DNA of 64,000 nucleotides, from NCBI RefSeq assembly GCF_026735135.1, contig NZ_JAPQER010000007.1:62001-126000 (forward strand), read 5' to 3'. The first letter of the stretch is position 1. Every line of letters starts with the position of its first letter. Shown here in pieces: positions 44,647 to 53,008 of the stretch. Position numbers and translations under genes: made by a program. Source of the DNA: Clostridium aestuarii (GTDB lineage: Bacteria; Bacillota; Clostridia; Clostridiales; Clostridiaceae). The notes beneath the pieces were generated by a model. It saw only the letters and a list, made by a program, of their open reading frames with translations. It was not told where the DNA came from and made no database searches.

Positions 44647-44805
44647 TTACAAACACCTTCTCTCTAATTTAATTATATCATAATTCCTTTTATAAATATT
44701 CAAAATAATTAAAACACAAAAAACAAATAAAACAGCTAAACTAGCAACTATGGTTGCATTATTATTAACTGTTTTTGCTCTCAAATTCCGCTTTCTCTGA
44801 TTTAT

Positions 44806-44987
44806 GTTTCAATCCTTGTTTTAATGGAATATGCTCTTAAACCAGATGATTATCAAAATTCTGCTTTAAAGATACAAAAGTTTCAATCCTTGTTTTAATG
44901 GAATATGCTCTTAAACCACGTACTTATAAAACCCTAAATAGAAGAATCCAGTTTCAATCCTTGTTTTAATGGAATATGCTCTTAAAC
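44806..44987 (-). CRISPR. CRISPR array 7, 3 repeats
   Basis: Repeats at 44806, 44880 and 44951, ending GGAATATGCTCTTAAAC, with two spacers. The leader is on the right. Confidence 0.95.
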
Positions 44988-45221
44988 TCTTGTTTCTTAA
45001 CAAATCCTTATAAATCAATACTTTTAGCTTGTTTTAAGACGAGCTTAAAATCAATATTTTTGGGTGGAAATCACCCTGTTGGACAATGTTTTTCTGTCCC
45101 TTTTACATACTGACAAGCCTTTACAAAGATAGTTTCATCAATGGTTTTTGTAACTAAAGGTTGTCCTACTGTAAAAATTCTATATAATTTATTATAACTG
45201 TTTTTTCATATATGTAAATTG
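44988..45221 (-). promoter_or_regulatory. CRISPR leader of array 7
   Basis: Same leader family, slightly more diverged (GTTGGACAATG, GGTTTTTGTAACTAAAGG). The short array suggests low uptake or recent deletion. Confidence 0.85.
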
Positions 45222-45233
45222 AAGCTTAAACTT

Positions 45234-45800
45234 TTATATCCTTTTTCTAATCTTTTCAATAGTTCTTTCTGGTAATGGTGTTTGTAATGATACATTTATG
45301 TTATCAGAAGAAATATTTATTACTTTAGTTAGTTCTTTAAAAAATATTCTATTAAACACTGAGCTTTTAATTTCTAAAAGTGATATTTTAGTATTCTTTA
45401 TCCCTGTTTGGTTAATACAAAAACTCTCGTTTTGAAGATTTTCCCTAAATGGTTTAAATAATATCATTTTTTCATCGATATGTAGAACACCAAATGTAGG
45501 TCCATTAAATTTTTTACAATTACAAATAATTGTTAATGCATTATCATGTTTTAAGGTTTTATTATAAATTTCTTGAATTGATTTTTCTGTTTCCTTTCCA
45601 AGAAAATTAGGGAATATAAAAAATGCAAAAGGATTTATTATAAGTATAAGTACTATATTAATTACAATATCTTCTTTTCCCTTTGTTAAATATGTAGTAA
45701 TAATACAAAGAATTGCTGTAATCAAAAACTGTTTAATACGTAAACTAGTAAAATATTTTTTAACAAAAAAATCAATGTTTTCTTTCTCTATAGTGTCCAT
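45234..45800 (-). CDS. Membrane protein with beta-rich tail, 188 aa
   Basis: Two membrane helices (about residues 22-42 and 46-66, QFLITAILCIITTYLTKG and VLILIINPFAFFIFP) are followed by a soluble part with TFGVLHIDEKMILFKPFRENLQNE, similar in outline to the PH-like membrane proteins at 7293 and 7843. GGAGG lies about eight bases before the ATG. No specific family was recognised. Confidence 0.6.
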   Translation of the reverse strand: MDTIEKENIDFFVKKYFTSLRIKQFLITAILCIITTYLTKGKEDIVINIVLILIINPFAFFIFPNFLGKETEKSIQEIYNKTLKHDNALTIICNCKKFNGPTFGVLHIDEKMILFKPFRENLQNESFCINQTGIKNTKISLLEIKSSVFNRIFFKELTKVINISSDNINVSLQTPLPERTIEKIRKRI

Positions 45801-45971
45801 TCTTTAGTTCCTCCAACTCTACAGTAAGTACATTAGATAAGTATTCTATTTGATACTGAATATTTCCTCTAAACTGTTAAATAAAATTATACTATAGTGA
45901 ATATTTAATACATGTAAATAGTGTGAATAAGATTTAATTTAAGTATATAAAATAATGGTTTATTATTACAT

Positions 45972-46018
45972 AGTATAAAAACAGTATAAATACAGTATAA
46001 AAACAATAATATAGTATA
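45972..46018. repeat. AT-rich 11-bp-phased repeats upstream of the iterons
   Basis: AGTATAA occurs at 45972, 45983, 45994 and about 46013, the first three exactly 11 bases apart. Their AT content and place next to the iterons suggest a melting region of the origin or a promoter tract. The remainder of 45801-45971 has no gene. Confidence 0.55.
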
Positions 46019-46080
46019 ATTATAGTGTTGTTGTTACATTTTGCTTAAGCCGCTTATACCAATGGATAGCGAAGCGTTTT

Positions 46081-46250
46081 TTCTACAGGGTACGAGAAAA
46101 CTTCTACAGGGTACGAGAAAACTTCTGTGAGGTACGAGAAATGATTTCTACAGGGTACGAGAAAATTTCTGTGAGGTACGAGAAAACTTCTACAGGGTAC
46201 GAGAAAAATTTTAGATATTGATTAGGTTATTTTCTATGAAGTACGAGAAA
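46081..46250. repeat. Iterons of the second replicon (origin)
   Basis: Seven copies of a 20-base iteron TTCTACAGGGTACGAGAAAA (variants TTCTGTGAGG and TTCTATGAAG) begin at 46081, 46102, 46123, 46146, 46167, 46188 and 46232. The spacing of 21-23 bases places them on one helix face. They lie immediately upstream of an initiator gene, the classic arrangement of an iteron-controlled plasmid origin. Confidence 0.88.
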
Positions 46251-46298
46251 TTTATGATATATTAGTATTATATATTTTATAATAAGGAAGATAAAAAA

Positions 46299-48035
46299 AT
46301 GAATGATAATAATAGTGTAGAAAAGAAAAAAATCATACAACATAATACAAGTATTATAGATATTAATATCATTGAAGCACCTTTGTTTATTTCTAGTAAA
46401 AAAGAAGTTATTAATATAGGTAAATTAGAAGAAAATTATAATATTAGTAGTGGGGTAAAAAGAGCAATAGAAATTCTAAAAGAAGATTTAGAAAAGTCTC
46501 CAACTCCAATAGATTACCGCAATTATCCTTCAGTATATAGAAATTGGGTGGATAGTAGAGGAAAAAACAGAGAATTATTTGTAATACATTCAATTCCTGA
46601 TATGACAACTATGGATGTGTGGAATGGGTTGATAGGTCTATATATACAAAAGATAGCACCTATTTGTTATGATGAATCTACTAATATGTATGATATTCCT
46701 AATGATGAAATGGAATTCACATTATATGAGTTAGCCAAATTTATGAATAAGTCTACAGGTGGTAAAAGTTTAGAAAGATTAATAAAGGAAATATATAAAT
46801 TAAAATATGCAACTTATCATAGTTTAGGTGAAGGTGTTATCTTTAACAAAAAAAATGATAAATATTTAAGGTCAAAAGGTAAAGGATTTAATTTAATATT
46901 AGATTGTGAGTTTGAAAGTGAAAAACGTGTAAAAGGCGAAATTGTAAGAGCTAAGTGCAAAGTTCAGTTTAATAGGGTAATTATAGATAATATTAGATAT
47001 GAATATATAAAATATATAAATCCTAAAGAATATTTCTCCTTACCATCTAGAGGATTAGCAAGAAGATTATATTCTTATGTTAAAGGTAATTTATATTTCT
47101 CTAATAAGCAGCCAGTAAGATATATTAAAAGAAGTCTAAATGTTTTGAAAAACAAAATTCCAATTTATGAAAAACATCCTTCAAAAATCAAAGAAAGATT
47201 GATTAGTGGATTAAAATATCTTAAAGCATTTGGGGTTATATCCGATTATTTTTTTGGTGATGAAGTTCTAATTAATAATATTAAGGAACGTTGTATATAT
47301 ATTATTTTTGAAGGTTCTAAAGAAGAAATTGTAGACAGATTGTCTATGAAGTATAAACAAATAGCAATATCCATAGATGATTATGAAGATGATGCTAAAT
47401 TTAGATTATACATACCTAAGGATATAAGGCAAGAATTGATAAGTCTAGGTGCAAGTGAAGATTTTACGAATAAAATAGTAAAAGAAAAAGACAAATGGGA
47501 GATAATTAAGTATATTTTATGGTTAGAAGAGGAAAAGACTAAAAGAAAAATATCTAACCCAGCAGGATTATTAAATTTTGCCCTTACAACTGATAATGTA
47601 AAGCTGGAACTTACACATAAGCATATAGTAGATTATGTAGAAAACGAGAAATCAAATGCCAAAACAAGTAAGATGGATTTACAGCAGCAAATTGAAAATG
47701 CTTATATCAAGTATGTTGATAAGGAGATAAGGGAATTTAAAAAGGATAATGTTGGTGCATATGAATTAGTGTATGAAAATTTGTTAGCAGTACTGAATAA
47801 TGATGTAGAAAAGAAAATTTCAGAATTTAAATTGTTGTTATCAGATGGTAGTATAAATGAGCAAGATAAATTGTCTTTAGAAAAACAAAAACAAGAGTGG
47901 CTAGCTTTTGAGAAAAGCCAAGATAAAAGTAAGTTGTTTAAAAAGAAATTACAAAATAACATCTCACAAATGCTGGTGTTAAAAGGATTTGAAGATTTTA
48001 AAAATGAACAGATGACTTTAGCTTGTGGAGAGTAG
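46299..48035 (+). CDS. Iteron-binding replication initiator, 578 aa
   Basis: The RepA-like initiator layout includes MEFTLYELAKFMNKSTGGKSLERLIKEIYKLKYATYHS (about 130-168), YFSLPSRGLARRLYSYVKGNLYF and KERLISGLKYLKAFGVISDYFF (about 300-320), two winged-helix units. A helical C-terminal part follows. It starts 49 bases after the last iteron, with AAGGAAG before the ATG, and is expected to bind those iterons and start plasmid replication while limiting copy number. It is longer than typical RepA proteins owing to the extra C-terminal part. Confidence 0.8.
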   Translation: MNDNNSVEKKKIIQHNTSIIDINIIEAPLFISSKKEVINIGKLEENYNISSGVKRAIEILKEDLEKSPTPIDYRNYPSVYRNWVDSRGKNRELFVIHSIPDMTTMDVWNGLIGLYIQKIAPICYDESTNMYDIPNDEMEFTLYELAKFMNKSTGGKSLERLIKEIYKLKYATYHSLGEGVIFNKKNDKYLRSKGKGFNLILDCEFESEKRVKGEIVRAKCKVQFNRVIIDNIRYEYIKYINPKEYFSLPSRGLARRLYSYVKGNLYFSNKQPVRYIKRSLNVLKNKIPIYEKHPSKIKERLISGLKYLKAFGVISDYFFGDEVLINNIKERCIYIIFEGSKEEIVDRLSMKYKQIAISIDDYEDDAKFRLYIPKDIRQELISLGASEDFTNKIVKEKDKWEIIKYILWLEEEKTKRKISNPAGLLNFALTTDNVKLELTHKHIVDYVENEKSNAKTSKMDLQQQIENAYIKYVDKEIREFKKDNVGAYELVYENLLAVLNNDVEKKISEFKLLLSDGSINEQDKLSLEKQKQEWLAFEKSQDKSKLFKKKLQNNISQMLVLKGFEDFKNEQMTLACGE

Positions 48036-48107
48036 ATACTTCTATATATAGGTATTAACGATAATTTATTAAGTTTAAATTATAATAAAAATTACAAGGA
48101 GTTATTT

Positions 48108-48632
48108 ATGAAAAAAATTACATTGGTTTTTCCAACAAAAGAATATGAGAAACAAATATTGGATTATAAAAATGAATTTGAAATAAATGGTGATAGTATG
48201 GATGGTACTGCTGGATTACAAAAAGCTAGAAGTTTTAATGAATGGTTTTCTATGCTTATAGATAATTCAAAAGAAGAAACGGTGAGAACTGGATTTGTTC
48301 CATCATCTACATATTTAGCAATAAGACTTTGTGATAAGAGAGTAATTGGAATGATAGACATTCGTCATAGACTAAATGACTATTTACTTCAATTTGGCGG
48401 GAATATTGGATACAGTGTAAGAAAATCTGAACGTAGAAAAGCATATGCAAAGGAAATGCTTTGTTTGGCTTTGGAAAAATGCAAAGATATAAATATAGAA
48501 AAAGTACTTGTTACTTGTGATAAAGAAAATATTGCATCATCAAAAACGATTATACATAATGGTGGTGTGTTGGAAAATGAAGTTTCAGAGGGAGAACGAA
48601 TTACTCAAAGATATTGGATTTCTTTGTACTAA
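48108..48632 (+). CDS. GNAT family acetyltransferase, 174 aa
   Basis: GNAT features: FVPSSTYLAIRLCDKRVIGMIDIRHRLND, then GGNIGYSVRKSERRKAYAKEMLCLAL with the acetyl-CoA loop region, then VLVTCDKENIASSKTIIHNGG. This is the common clostridial small-molecule/antibiotic-like acetyltransferase type; the substrate is unknown. AAGGAG precedes the ATG. A terminator follows at 48711. Confidence 0.85.
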   Translation: MKKITLVFPTKEYEKQILDYKNEFEINGDSMDGTAGLQKARSFNEWFSMLIDNSKEETVRTGFVPSSTYLAIRLCDKRVIGMIDIRHRLNDYLLQFGGNIGYSVRKSERRKAYAKEMLCLALEKCKDINIEKVLVTCDKENIASSKTIIHNGGVLENEVSEGERITQRYWISLY

Positions 48633-48710
48633 AGATTATGGTGTTTTAATAAGATTGCCATAATTTTTCAACACTTATAACATATTAATACCATATAATC
48701 ATAGTAGCAT

Positions 48711-48741
48711 AGGTTCACCTTCTTTTAGGTGGACCTTTTTG
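48711..48741 (+). terminator. Intrinsic terminator
   Basis: AGGTTCACCT pairs with AGGTGGACCT (one G-T pair) and is followed by TTTTTG and TTTTTT. Confidence 0.75.
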
Positions 48742-48847
48742 TTTTTTAATCAACAATTTGTGGATTAATTATGATATAATTGGTTAAATAAGTAATGATT
48801 ATGTTATTATTAAATCTAAATATATTAATTGATAGGAGAATGATACC

Positions 48848-49438
48848 ATGAATAAGCAAGATGAAAAAAAAGAACAAGAAAAAGAAGCTTCTGGTTTAGT
48901 GCTAGAAAAACTATTGCAATCTAGATCAATCATTATTTCTGGAGAGATAAATCAAGCTTTAGCTGAAAAAATAACTAAACAGCTTTTAATTCTACAAGAA
49001 ATGGGAGATGAACCAATAAAGTTATTTCTTAATAGTCAAGGGGGTCATGTTGAAGCTGGTGATACAATTCATGACATGATTAAATTTGTTAAACCACGTG
49101 TTATTGTAATTGGTACTGGTTGGGTTGCAAGTGCCGGTATCACAATCTACCTTGCTGTTGACAAACAAGATAGATATTCTTTACCAAACACAAGATATAT
49201 GATACATCAACCATTAGGTGGATTCAATGGTCCAGCTACAGATATCGGTATTGAAGCAGAAGAAATATTGAGAGTACGTAAGAGAATTAATAGCATCATT
49301 AGTGAAGCTACTGGTCAACCGTTAGAAAAAGTAGAAAAAGATACAGATAGAAATTATTGGTTAAATGCTTATGAAGCAATTGATTATGGTATAGTAAATA
49401 AAGTTATTTCAAAGTATGAGGAACTAACTAATCTATAA
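48848..49438 (+). CDS. ClpP-like serine protease, 196 aa
   Basis: The ClpP fold is evident: RSIIISGEINQALAEKITKQLL, FLNSQGGHVEAGDTIHDMIKF, the nucleophile loop GTGWVASAGITIYLA, the His loop RYMIHQPLGGFNGPATDIGI and the KDTDRNYWLNAYEAIDYGIV end with the catalytic Asp. The catalytic triad appears intact. The serine loop (VASAG rather than AASMG) and the first helix differ from housekeeping ClpP, so this is an accessory paralogue that may need its own or the host ATPase. A single gene with AGGAG before the ATG. Confidence 0.9.
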   Translation: MNKQDEKKEQEKEASGLVLEKLLQSRSIIISGEINQALAEKITKQLLILQEMGDEPIKLFLNSQGGHVEAGDTIHDMIKFVKPRVIVIGTGWVASAGITIYLAVDKQDRYSLPNTRYMIHQPLGGFNGPATDIGIEAEEILRVRKRINSIISEATGQPLEKVEKDTDRNYWLNAYEAIDYGIVNKVISKYEELTNL

Positions 49439-49458
49439 TTTCAATTATATTGATTATA

Positions 49459-49497
49459 AGAAGTTAGGAATTTTAAAGTTAAAATTCTTAACTTCTT
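49459..49497 (+). terminator. Intrinsic terminator after clpP
   Basis: AAGAAGTTA...TAACTTCTT with inner AATTTTAA pairing, ending in TTTTTG. Confidence 0.75.
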
Positions 49498-49500
49498 TTT

Positions 49501-49589
49501 GTTTAGTTAGATGTAGGCTTGGCGTATAGATAGTACCTATCTAATAGGGTGTTTTTATATAACTAATGTGGTTTAATATGGTATAATTT
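49501..49589 (+). promoter_or_regulatory. Dispersed promoter element, copy 2 (long form)
   Basis: GGTTTAATATGGTATAATT at 49570-49588 with about 65 bases upstream that are also conserved in copy 3 (50581-50670): GCGTATAGATAGTA and GTTTTTAT are shared. The extended -10 would drive the broken gene at 49647. Confidence 0.65.
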
Positions 49590-49646
49590 GATAAGTATTG
49601 TTAAAATATTTTGCAGTCTTAATATTGGCAAAAGGGGAATTATTAT

Positions 49647-49950
49647 ATGAAAAATAGATATTTTATTCCATTTATTACATTTTTCATTTTAATTTTAATA
49701 ATAAGTAGAGTAAGAAAAATAAAAAGAGAAGATAAAGCCATTGCAATAGCTTTAAGAGAGTGTGATGGCGCAATGCTTTTTCTTGGTGGTATTGGAATAT
49801 TATTGCTTAGGGTTTGAAGCACATAGTCCTATAATAAAAAAAGTGTTTAGATATGATGAGATTAAGGTAATTAAAATGAAAATAAGTGTTCATGATAAAG
49901 AAAAGGTTGAAGGATTTTTAAAAGAGTTAATATATAATAGTAGAATATAG
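49647..49950 (+). pseudogene. Frameshifted small membrane protein of the PH-like family
   Basis: Frame 1 starts at the ATG 49647 (AAAGGGG upstream) and gives MKNRYFIPFITFFILILII to ...GGIGILLLRV, stopping at 49815-49817. The continuation to 49950 (FEAHSPIIKKVFRYDEIKVIKMKIS...KVEGFLKELIYN) is open in another frame and resembles the tails of the products at 7293 and 7843. A one-base change near 49790-49800 would restore one protein of about 100 residues. Confidence 0.7.
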
Positions 49951-49987
49951 CGTATTTAATTCAAGTAAAAGGTTGGAGGATAAACTA

Positions 49988-50521
49988 ATGAGCAGGAGTA
50001 TAATACTTTATATTGCAACAAGTTTGGATGGATATATTGCAAGAGAGAATGGAGCCGTTGATTGGTTAAGTGGTAATGGTGATAATCCTAATGTTGATAA
50101 TGGATATACTAATTTTTATAATACAATAGATACTGTTGTAATGGGCAGAACTACATATGAACAGGTTATTAATGAATTATCTCCTGATAATTGGGTTTAT
50201 GAAGGCAAAAAGTGCTATGTGGCAACCACAAGAAAATGTGAAATGGATAAGAGAGCAGAGTTCATATCAGAAGATATTGCTGGATTTATTAAAAAACTAA
50301 AAAAACAACAGGGTAAGGATATTTGGCTTATTGGCGGTGGAAAGTTAATTGATCAATTTATTAAGCAAGACCTTATAGATAAGTACATTGTAACAATAAT
50401 ACCAACTATTTTAGGTGATGGAATTCCGCTTTTTTTAAAGGAAAATCCAGAAATCAAACTTAGACTTGTTGAAACTAAAACGATTGATGGTATGGTTGAA
50501 CTTAGCTATATTAGAAGATAA
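49988..50521 (+). CDS. Dihydrofolate reductase-family protein (RibD C-terminal type), 177 aa
   Basis: The start RSIILYIATSLDGYIARENGAVDWL and later VMGRTTYEQV, IWLIGGGKLIDQFIKQDLIDKYIVTIIPTILGDGIPLF are diagnostic of the RibD_C/YwjB-like DHFR-fold reductases, which use NAD(P)H. The substrate is unknown. A TTG at 49973 overlaps GGAGG, so the ATG at 49988 is used. About 178 residues is standard for the family. Confidence 0.9.
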   Translation: MSRSIILYIATSLDGYIARENGAVDWLSGNGDNPNVDNGYTNFYNTIDTVVMGRTTYEQVINELSPDNWVYEGKKCYVATTRKCEMDKRAEFISEDIAGFIKKLKKQQGKDIWLIGGGKLIDQFIKQDLIDKYIVTIIPTILGDGIPLFLKENPEIKLRLVETKTIDGMVELSYIRR

Positions 50522-50580
50522 TTCATTATAAATGGGGATGTAGGTTGATTTGTGTAAAAACAAATTTACCTATATCTTTT

Positions 50581-50670
50581 TGTTTAATTAGATATATGTT
50601 CAGCGTATAGATAGTATCTAACTATTAATATGTTTTTATGTAACTAATAAGGTTTAATATGGTATAATTG
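50581..50670 (+). promoter_or_regulatory. Dispersed promoter element, copy 3 (long form)
   Basis: GGTTTAATATGGTATAATT at 50651-50669 preceded by the same upstream block as at 49501. It should serve the small gene at 50727. Confidence 0.65.
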
Positions 50671-50726
50671 GACATATATTATTATACAATTTAAAGAGAT
50701 TACGAATTATCAGGAGGAGATTTAAA

Positions 50727-50894
50727 ATGGGAGTTGCATCAGGATTTTCAATAATTATAATGTTAATATATTTTGCATTCATAGGTATTGGTATATATGC
50801 ATTCATATTATTTGTTAAACTTGCTCACCGAGGAATAAAAGCACTTGATATTTATATAGACAAGAATAGTAAAGATATAAGTTATAAGGGATAA
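50727..50894 (+). CDS. Small membrane protein, 55 aa
   Basis: AGGAGGAG eight bases before the ATG and an own promoter support this short gene. The product is MGVASGFSIIIMLIYFAFIG, a single long membrane segment to about residue 31, then KLAHRGIKALDIYIDKNS. Function unknown. Its 3' end runs into a repetitive ATAAGT-rich tract. Confidence 0.6.
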   Translation: MGVASGFSIIIMLIYFAFIGIGIYAFILFVKLAHRGIKALDIYIDKNSKDISYKG

Positions 50895-50950
50895 GTTATA
50901 AGTGATAAGTGGTAAGTGACAAGTGATGAGTTATAAGTTATAAGGGATTT
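50877..50950. repeat. Degenerate short tandem repeats
   Basis: Copies of ATAAGT/GATAAGTG/GACAAGTGATG follow each other at intervals of 6-10 bases, starting inside the last codons of the 55-aa gene. It looks like slipped-strand expansion. The following 50951-51272 has no gene; it contains a GGATCAGGCACCC motif (about 51211-51223) seen elsewhere in the window. Confidence 0.6.
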
Positions 50951-51272
50951 ATATTAGATAGATATTATGAAAGAAAAAATTATTGTCCAATATGTGGCTG
51001 ATTTTAATTTTCAAATAATTTATTGATATGAATATAAGAGTAAAAGAGTAAATATTCTTTTGAATAAACAAATAAAAGATTAAATTAATAATCGAATAAA
51101 TGAGTAAAATAAACATATAATTTCTATTATTAAATAAGACTGTTTTGCTACATATCAGCTCCTATAACTGCGGGAGGTTTTATTATACTAAAAATAAGTT
51201 TAAAATGATTAAGGGATCAGGCACCCTACAAAAACTGGAACAGTTTTTGTTTACGTTATATATAAATAGAAA

Positions 51273-51306
51273 AGAGCTAGTACTAATTAAAATGTACAGC
51301 TCTTTT
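51273..51306 (-). terminator. Terminator of the cNMP-binding protein gene
   Basis: AAAGAGCT-A-GTAC pairs with GTAC-AGCTCTTT. On the minus strand it follows the gene ending at 51328. Confidence 0.65.
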
Positions 51307-51327
51307 ACTATTGATTTTGTATAATAA

Positions 51328-51729
51328 TTATGTATTATTTTTTAATATCCATAATTCTTCATTTTGTTGTCGTAATCTACAACTTAAATTTTTTGTTATT
51401 CTCATAGCTATTGTTGGTAATAATTCAAATATCTTTTTAAAATTACGTCTATTTATTATAAAAAGCATACATTCTGTTGTTGTTTTTGCAGTGGCACATC
51501 TAGGCATGGTTTCTAATAAAGACATTTCGCCTATAACATCTCCGCTGGTCAATTTACCTAAAGATAAATAATTATTACAATTTCCCATATATAATTCAAT
51601 TTCTCCTGAAATAATAACATACATTTCTATGCCTAAAGTACCTTGTTTGAATATATAAGTATCTTCAGGGTATTCTCTTAATTCACCGATAGTTTTCATT
51701 TTTTCAATATCAAGCATAGTTAACTTCAT
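51328..51729 (-). CDS. Stand-alone cyclic nucleotide-binding domain protein, 133 aa
   Basis: A complete CNB domain: EDTYIFKQGTLGIEMYVIISGEIELYM, then GKLTSGDVIGEMSLLETMPRCATAKTTTEC, where GEMSLL and RCATA form the phosphate-binding cassette. No DNA-binding domain is present, unlike Crp. It may sense a cyclic nucleotide and act through a partner protein. GGAG lies eight bases before the ATG. Single gene. Confidence 0.88.
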   Translation of the reverse strand: MKLTMLDIEKMKTIGELREYPEDTYIFKQGTLGIEMYVIISGEIELYMGNCNNYLSLGKLTSGDVIGEMSLLETMPRCATAKTTTECMLFIINRRNFKKIFELLPTIAMRITKNLSCRLRQQNEELWILKNNT

Positions 51730-52061
51730 AATAACACTCCTATATTTATAATTAAAAATTAAATTTTGTTATCTTTTAAGGGGTAAATTTAAAAATAAAA
51801 TCAAAGGATAAATTTGTCTCTAAAAATAGTTTAATCTAAATTTCTACAAATTTCAACAAAAAAACAATATATAATAGGAATTATAAGCAAAGTAATTGAT
51901 AGTGTAGAATGAGTATATTATTGATATAACCTAAGATTTTATATTTTTTATTTGTCATTTAAAGAAAGTATGTTTCAATATGATAAAATGATATATAATA
52001 AAATTGTAAAATAATGTGCATCAAAAATTATTTGTATAACAGAAAAATGAGGGAAATAAAT
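51730..52061. other. Intergenic, no gene seen
   Basis: AT-rich spacer between divergent genes. An in-frame ATG at 52014 belongs to an upstream extension of the next gene that lacks a ribosome binding site. No repeats or convincing promoters are seen. Confidence 0.5.
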
Positions 52062-52832
52062 ATGAATATAATAACAGTTACAAGTGAAAATTTAGAAGAA
52101 GAACATATATGCTGTGCTATTACAAACAATAAAGATTGTCAGGTTGCATCAAAAAAAGCGTGGCTAGCAGAACGTTTTAGTGATGGACTTGTTTTCAAAA
52201 AAGGTAATGTTAGAGGCAAATGTTTCATTGAGTATATACCCGCTGAAAAAGCATGGTGCCCAATTAATGCAGAGGGATATATGTATATTGATTGCCTGTG
52301 GGTTTCTGGAAAATTCAAAGGGCAAGGCAATGCTACTTTACTTTTAGATGATTGTATCAAAGATAGTAAAGAAAAAGGTAAAAAAGGACTTGTTATATTG
52401 TCATCCAAAAAGAAAAGACCATATCTTGCTGACCCTAAGTTTTTAAAACACAAGGGGTTTAAGGTGATTGATACAGCTAAACCTTATTATGAGCTTATGT
52501 ATCTTCCATTTGAGGGAAATGTGTTATATCCTAAATTTAAGGATACAGTAAGAAATCCTGCAATTAGTGAAGGTGGATTTGTTTTGTATTACGCACACCA
52601 ATGTCCATTTACCGTAAAGTATGTACCTATTATTGAAGCAATTGCAAAAGATAAAGGAATTAAATTTAAGACAATTCGGTTTGAAACCACAGAACAGGCA
52701 CAAAACGCTCCTGCTCCTTTCACATCATATAGTTTGTTTTATGATGGAGAATTTGTAACGAATGATATCCTTTCTGATAAGAAATTTGAAAAAATAATAA
52801 CCGAAAAAGGATTATCTACACCTGCAAGATAA
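52062..52832 (+). CDS. GNAT acetyltransferase with YoaP-type C-terminal domain, 256 aa
   Basis: Residues about 1-150 form a GNAT domain: KAWLAERFSDGLVFKKGNVRGKCFIEYIPAEKAWCPI, then YIDCLWVSGKFKGQGNATLLLDDC with the acetyl-CoA loop. Residues about 170-256 match the YoaP C-terminal domain, GGFVLYYAHQCPFTVKYVPIIEAIAKDKG and FTSYSLFYDGEFVTNDIL, which is thioredoxin-like in outline with a CPF motif. Of the in-frame starts, the ATG at 52062 has GAGGG nearby. The substrate is unknown. Confidence 0.85.
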   Translation: MNIITVTSENLEEEHICCAITNNKDCQVASKKAWLAERFSDGLVFKKGNVRGKCFIEYIPAEKAWCPINAEGYMYIDCLWVSGKFKGQGNATLLLDDCIKDSKEKGKKGLVILSSKKKRPYLADPKFLKHKGFKVIDTAKPYYELMYLPFEGNVLYPKFKDTVRNPAISEGGFVLYYAHQCPFTVKYVPIIEAIAKDKGIKFKTIRFETTEQAQNAPAPFTSYSLFYDGEFVTNDILSDKKFEKIITEKGLSTPAR

Positions 52833-52856
52833 ATATAATTTTTAGAGAGGAAAACT

Positions 52857-52913
52857 ATGAAATCCAAAATCTCATTATTTATTTTAACTGGGTTTATTAT
52901 TGCGTGTTTTTAA
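52857..52913 (+). CDS. Tiny hydrophobic ORF, 18 aa, possible leader peptide
   Basis: GAGAGGAAAACT precedes ATG, giving MKSKISLFILTGFIIACF and a stop. It lies between an acetyltransferase gene and the chloramphenicol acetyltransferase gene, about 95 bases upstream of the latter. It could be a leader peptide or the start of a decayed lipoprotein gene. Confidence 0.35.
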   Translation: MKSKISLFILTGFIIACF

Positions 52914-53008
52914 GGCTATTTTTTCAACTAATTTGTAATTTATATTAAGAATGATTTAAAAGTTTTAAATTGTTTTATTTATAATTTGTATGTAGGGAGT
53001 TGGGTTCA

